Shown here: one piece after another, positions 4,906-5,299 of the stretch
Numbering within the stretch: the first letter of the stretch is position 1
Layout: each line of letters opens with the position of its first letter
NCBI GenBank assembly: GCA_003164415.1
Contig: PLTK01000104.1
Span: forward strand, 6,664-11,962
From: Methanobacterium sp.
GTDB lineage: Archaea; Methanobacteriota; Methanobacteria; Methanobacteriales; Methanobacteriaceae
DNA length: 5,299 bases
Direction of reading: 5' to 3'
Program-made: the position numbers and the translations under genes
Notes under the pieces: model-generated
What the model was told of the DNA's origin: nothing
Seen by the model: only the letters and a program-made list of their open reading frames with translations
Database searches by the model: none

Positions 4906-4965
4906 TTTATATGATATCTCCATCAAATAAGATTACCTTATAAAGTTGGCAGAGTAATATAAATA
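4906..4965 (+). promoter_or_regulatory. TATA box candidates for pdxT
   Basis: Three TATA-like words lie between the dyad and pdxT: TTTATATG (4906-4913, start near 4936), CTTATAAAG (4937-4945, start near 4968) and TATAAATA (4958-4965, start near 4988). The last would place the transcript start inside the ribosome site GAGATGAG (4987-4994), so one of the first two seems more likely to give a translatable leader. Confidence 0.35.
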
Positions 4966-5000
4966 ACATAAATTGCTTTATTAAGAGAGATGAGTATCAT

Positions 5001-5299
5001 ATGATTAGCATAGGAATTTTAGACTTACAAGGAGACGTTTCAGAACATTTTGAAGCTACAAGAAAAGCTCTTAAAAAATTAAAAATTGATTCAGATGTTT
5101 TAAAGGTAAAAACTGTTTCAGATCTTCCAAAATGTGATGGACTAATCATTTCTGGAGGGGAAAGTACCGTTATTGGCAAGCTCATGAATAAAACAGACAT
5201 GAAACTTGCAATAATTAAGCAGGATATTCCTATAATGGGCACTTGTGCAGGATTGGTGCTCCTTGCAACAGAAACAGATTACGAACAACCATTACTTGG
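5001..5299 (+). CDS. pdxT: Pyridoxal 5'-phosphate synthase glutaminase subunit PdxT (5' part, C-terminus beyond window)
   Basis: Class I glutamine amidotransferase subunit that hydrolyses glutamine and passes ammonia to the PdxS synthase, which builds pyridoxal 5'-phosphate from ribose 5-phosphate and glyceraldehyde 3-phosphate. Ninety-nine codons are present of a usual 185-200. The N-terminus MISIGILDLQGDVSEH is the family signature. SGGEST (51-56) follows the second half of the first strand-loop set and contacts glutamine. C82 in GTCAGL is the catalytic nucleophile; the His and Glu of the triad lie beyond the window. The ATG at 5001 is six bases after GAGATGAG (4987-4994), a reasonable but not perfect Shine-Dalgarno. 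An ATG at 4990 is out of frame and closes after four codons. It stands alone after a long intergenic region with possible nitrogen-responsive control; pdxS is not in the window. Confidence 0.95.
   Translation, partial: MISIGILDLQGDVSEHFEATRKALKKLKIDSDVLKVKTVSDLPKCDGLIISGGESTVIGKLMNKTDMKLAIIKQDIPIMGTCAGLVLLATETDYEQPLL

Noticed and set aside
4990..5004. Four-codon ATG frame just before pdxT
   Set aside because: Too short and out of frame; it arises from the GAGATGAG ribosome site itself.
1..5299. CRISPR array, insertion sequence, toxin-antitoxin pair or defence genes
   Set aside because: No regularly spaced direct repeats, transposase motifs, terminal repeats or defence-type domains are visible on either strand.

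Overview
The window looks like chromosome from an AT-rich, probably mesophilic member of the Methanobacteriales (Methanobacterium-like). The case rests on gene content: an archaeal-type fructose-1,6-bisphosphate aldolase/phosphatase, an AksF-like homoisocitrate dehydrogenase (coenzyme B synthesis, a methanogen-specific pathway), an LDH-like archaeal malate dehydrogenase, a PBS-lyase-type HEAT-repeat protein and PdxT. Strong GGAGGT-type ribosome binding sites, TATA-like promoters and T-tract terminators fit as well. From memory, the order aksF - HEAT protein - mdh - (small gene) - pdxT resembles the MTH184-MTH190 stretch of Methanothermobacter thermautotrophicus; I could not check this.

Layout. 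1-451 (minus): 5' part of fbp, cut by the left edge. 452-715: fbp leader and promoters, with the aksF terminator at its right end. 716-1711 (minus): aksF. 1712-2549: a gene-poor gap of about 840 bp between divergent aksF and the HEAT gene. It holds both promoters, a 10-bp inverted repeat around the aksF TATA box, and a GC-richer stretch (about 1905-2103) ending in a GC palindrome plus T-run that could be an RNA gene. 2550-3110 (plus): six-unit HEAT-repeat protein. 3263-4225 (plus): malate dehydrogenase with a TTG start behind a perfect Shine-Dalgarno. 4343-4609 (minus): an 88-residue membrane-anchored, Asn/Ser/Thr-rich protein, convergent with mdh. 4610-5000: a long divergent intergenic region with several TATA boxes, a dyad and a GGAA-N6-TTCC site like the NrpR nitrogen-repressor operator. 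5001-5299 (plus): 5' part of pdxT, cut by the right edge.

The genes are mostly single transcription units, not one operon. A metabolic thread is visible: malate dehydrogenase feeds the reductive branch that makes 2-oxoglutarate, 2-oxoglutarate is the starting keto acid for the Aks chain-elongation pathway, Fbp commits triose phosphates to gluconeogenesis, and PdxT supplies ammonia from glutamine for pyridoxal phosphate. I see no mobile element, CRISPR array, tRNA or rRNA. The less explained material is the 1.7-2.5 kb gap, the regulatory dyads, and the small sequon-rich protein. None of these amounts to a clearly new system on sequence reading alone.
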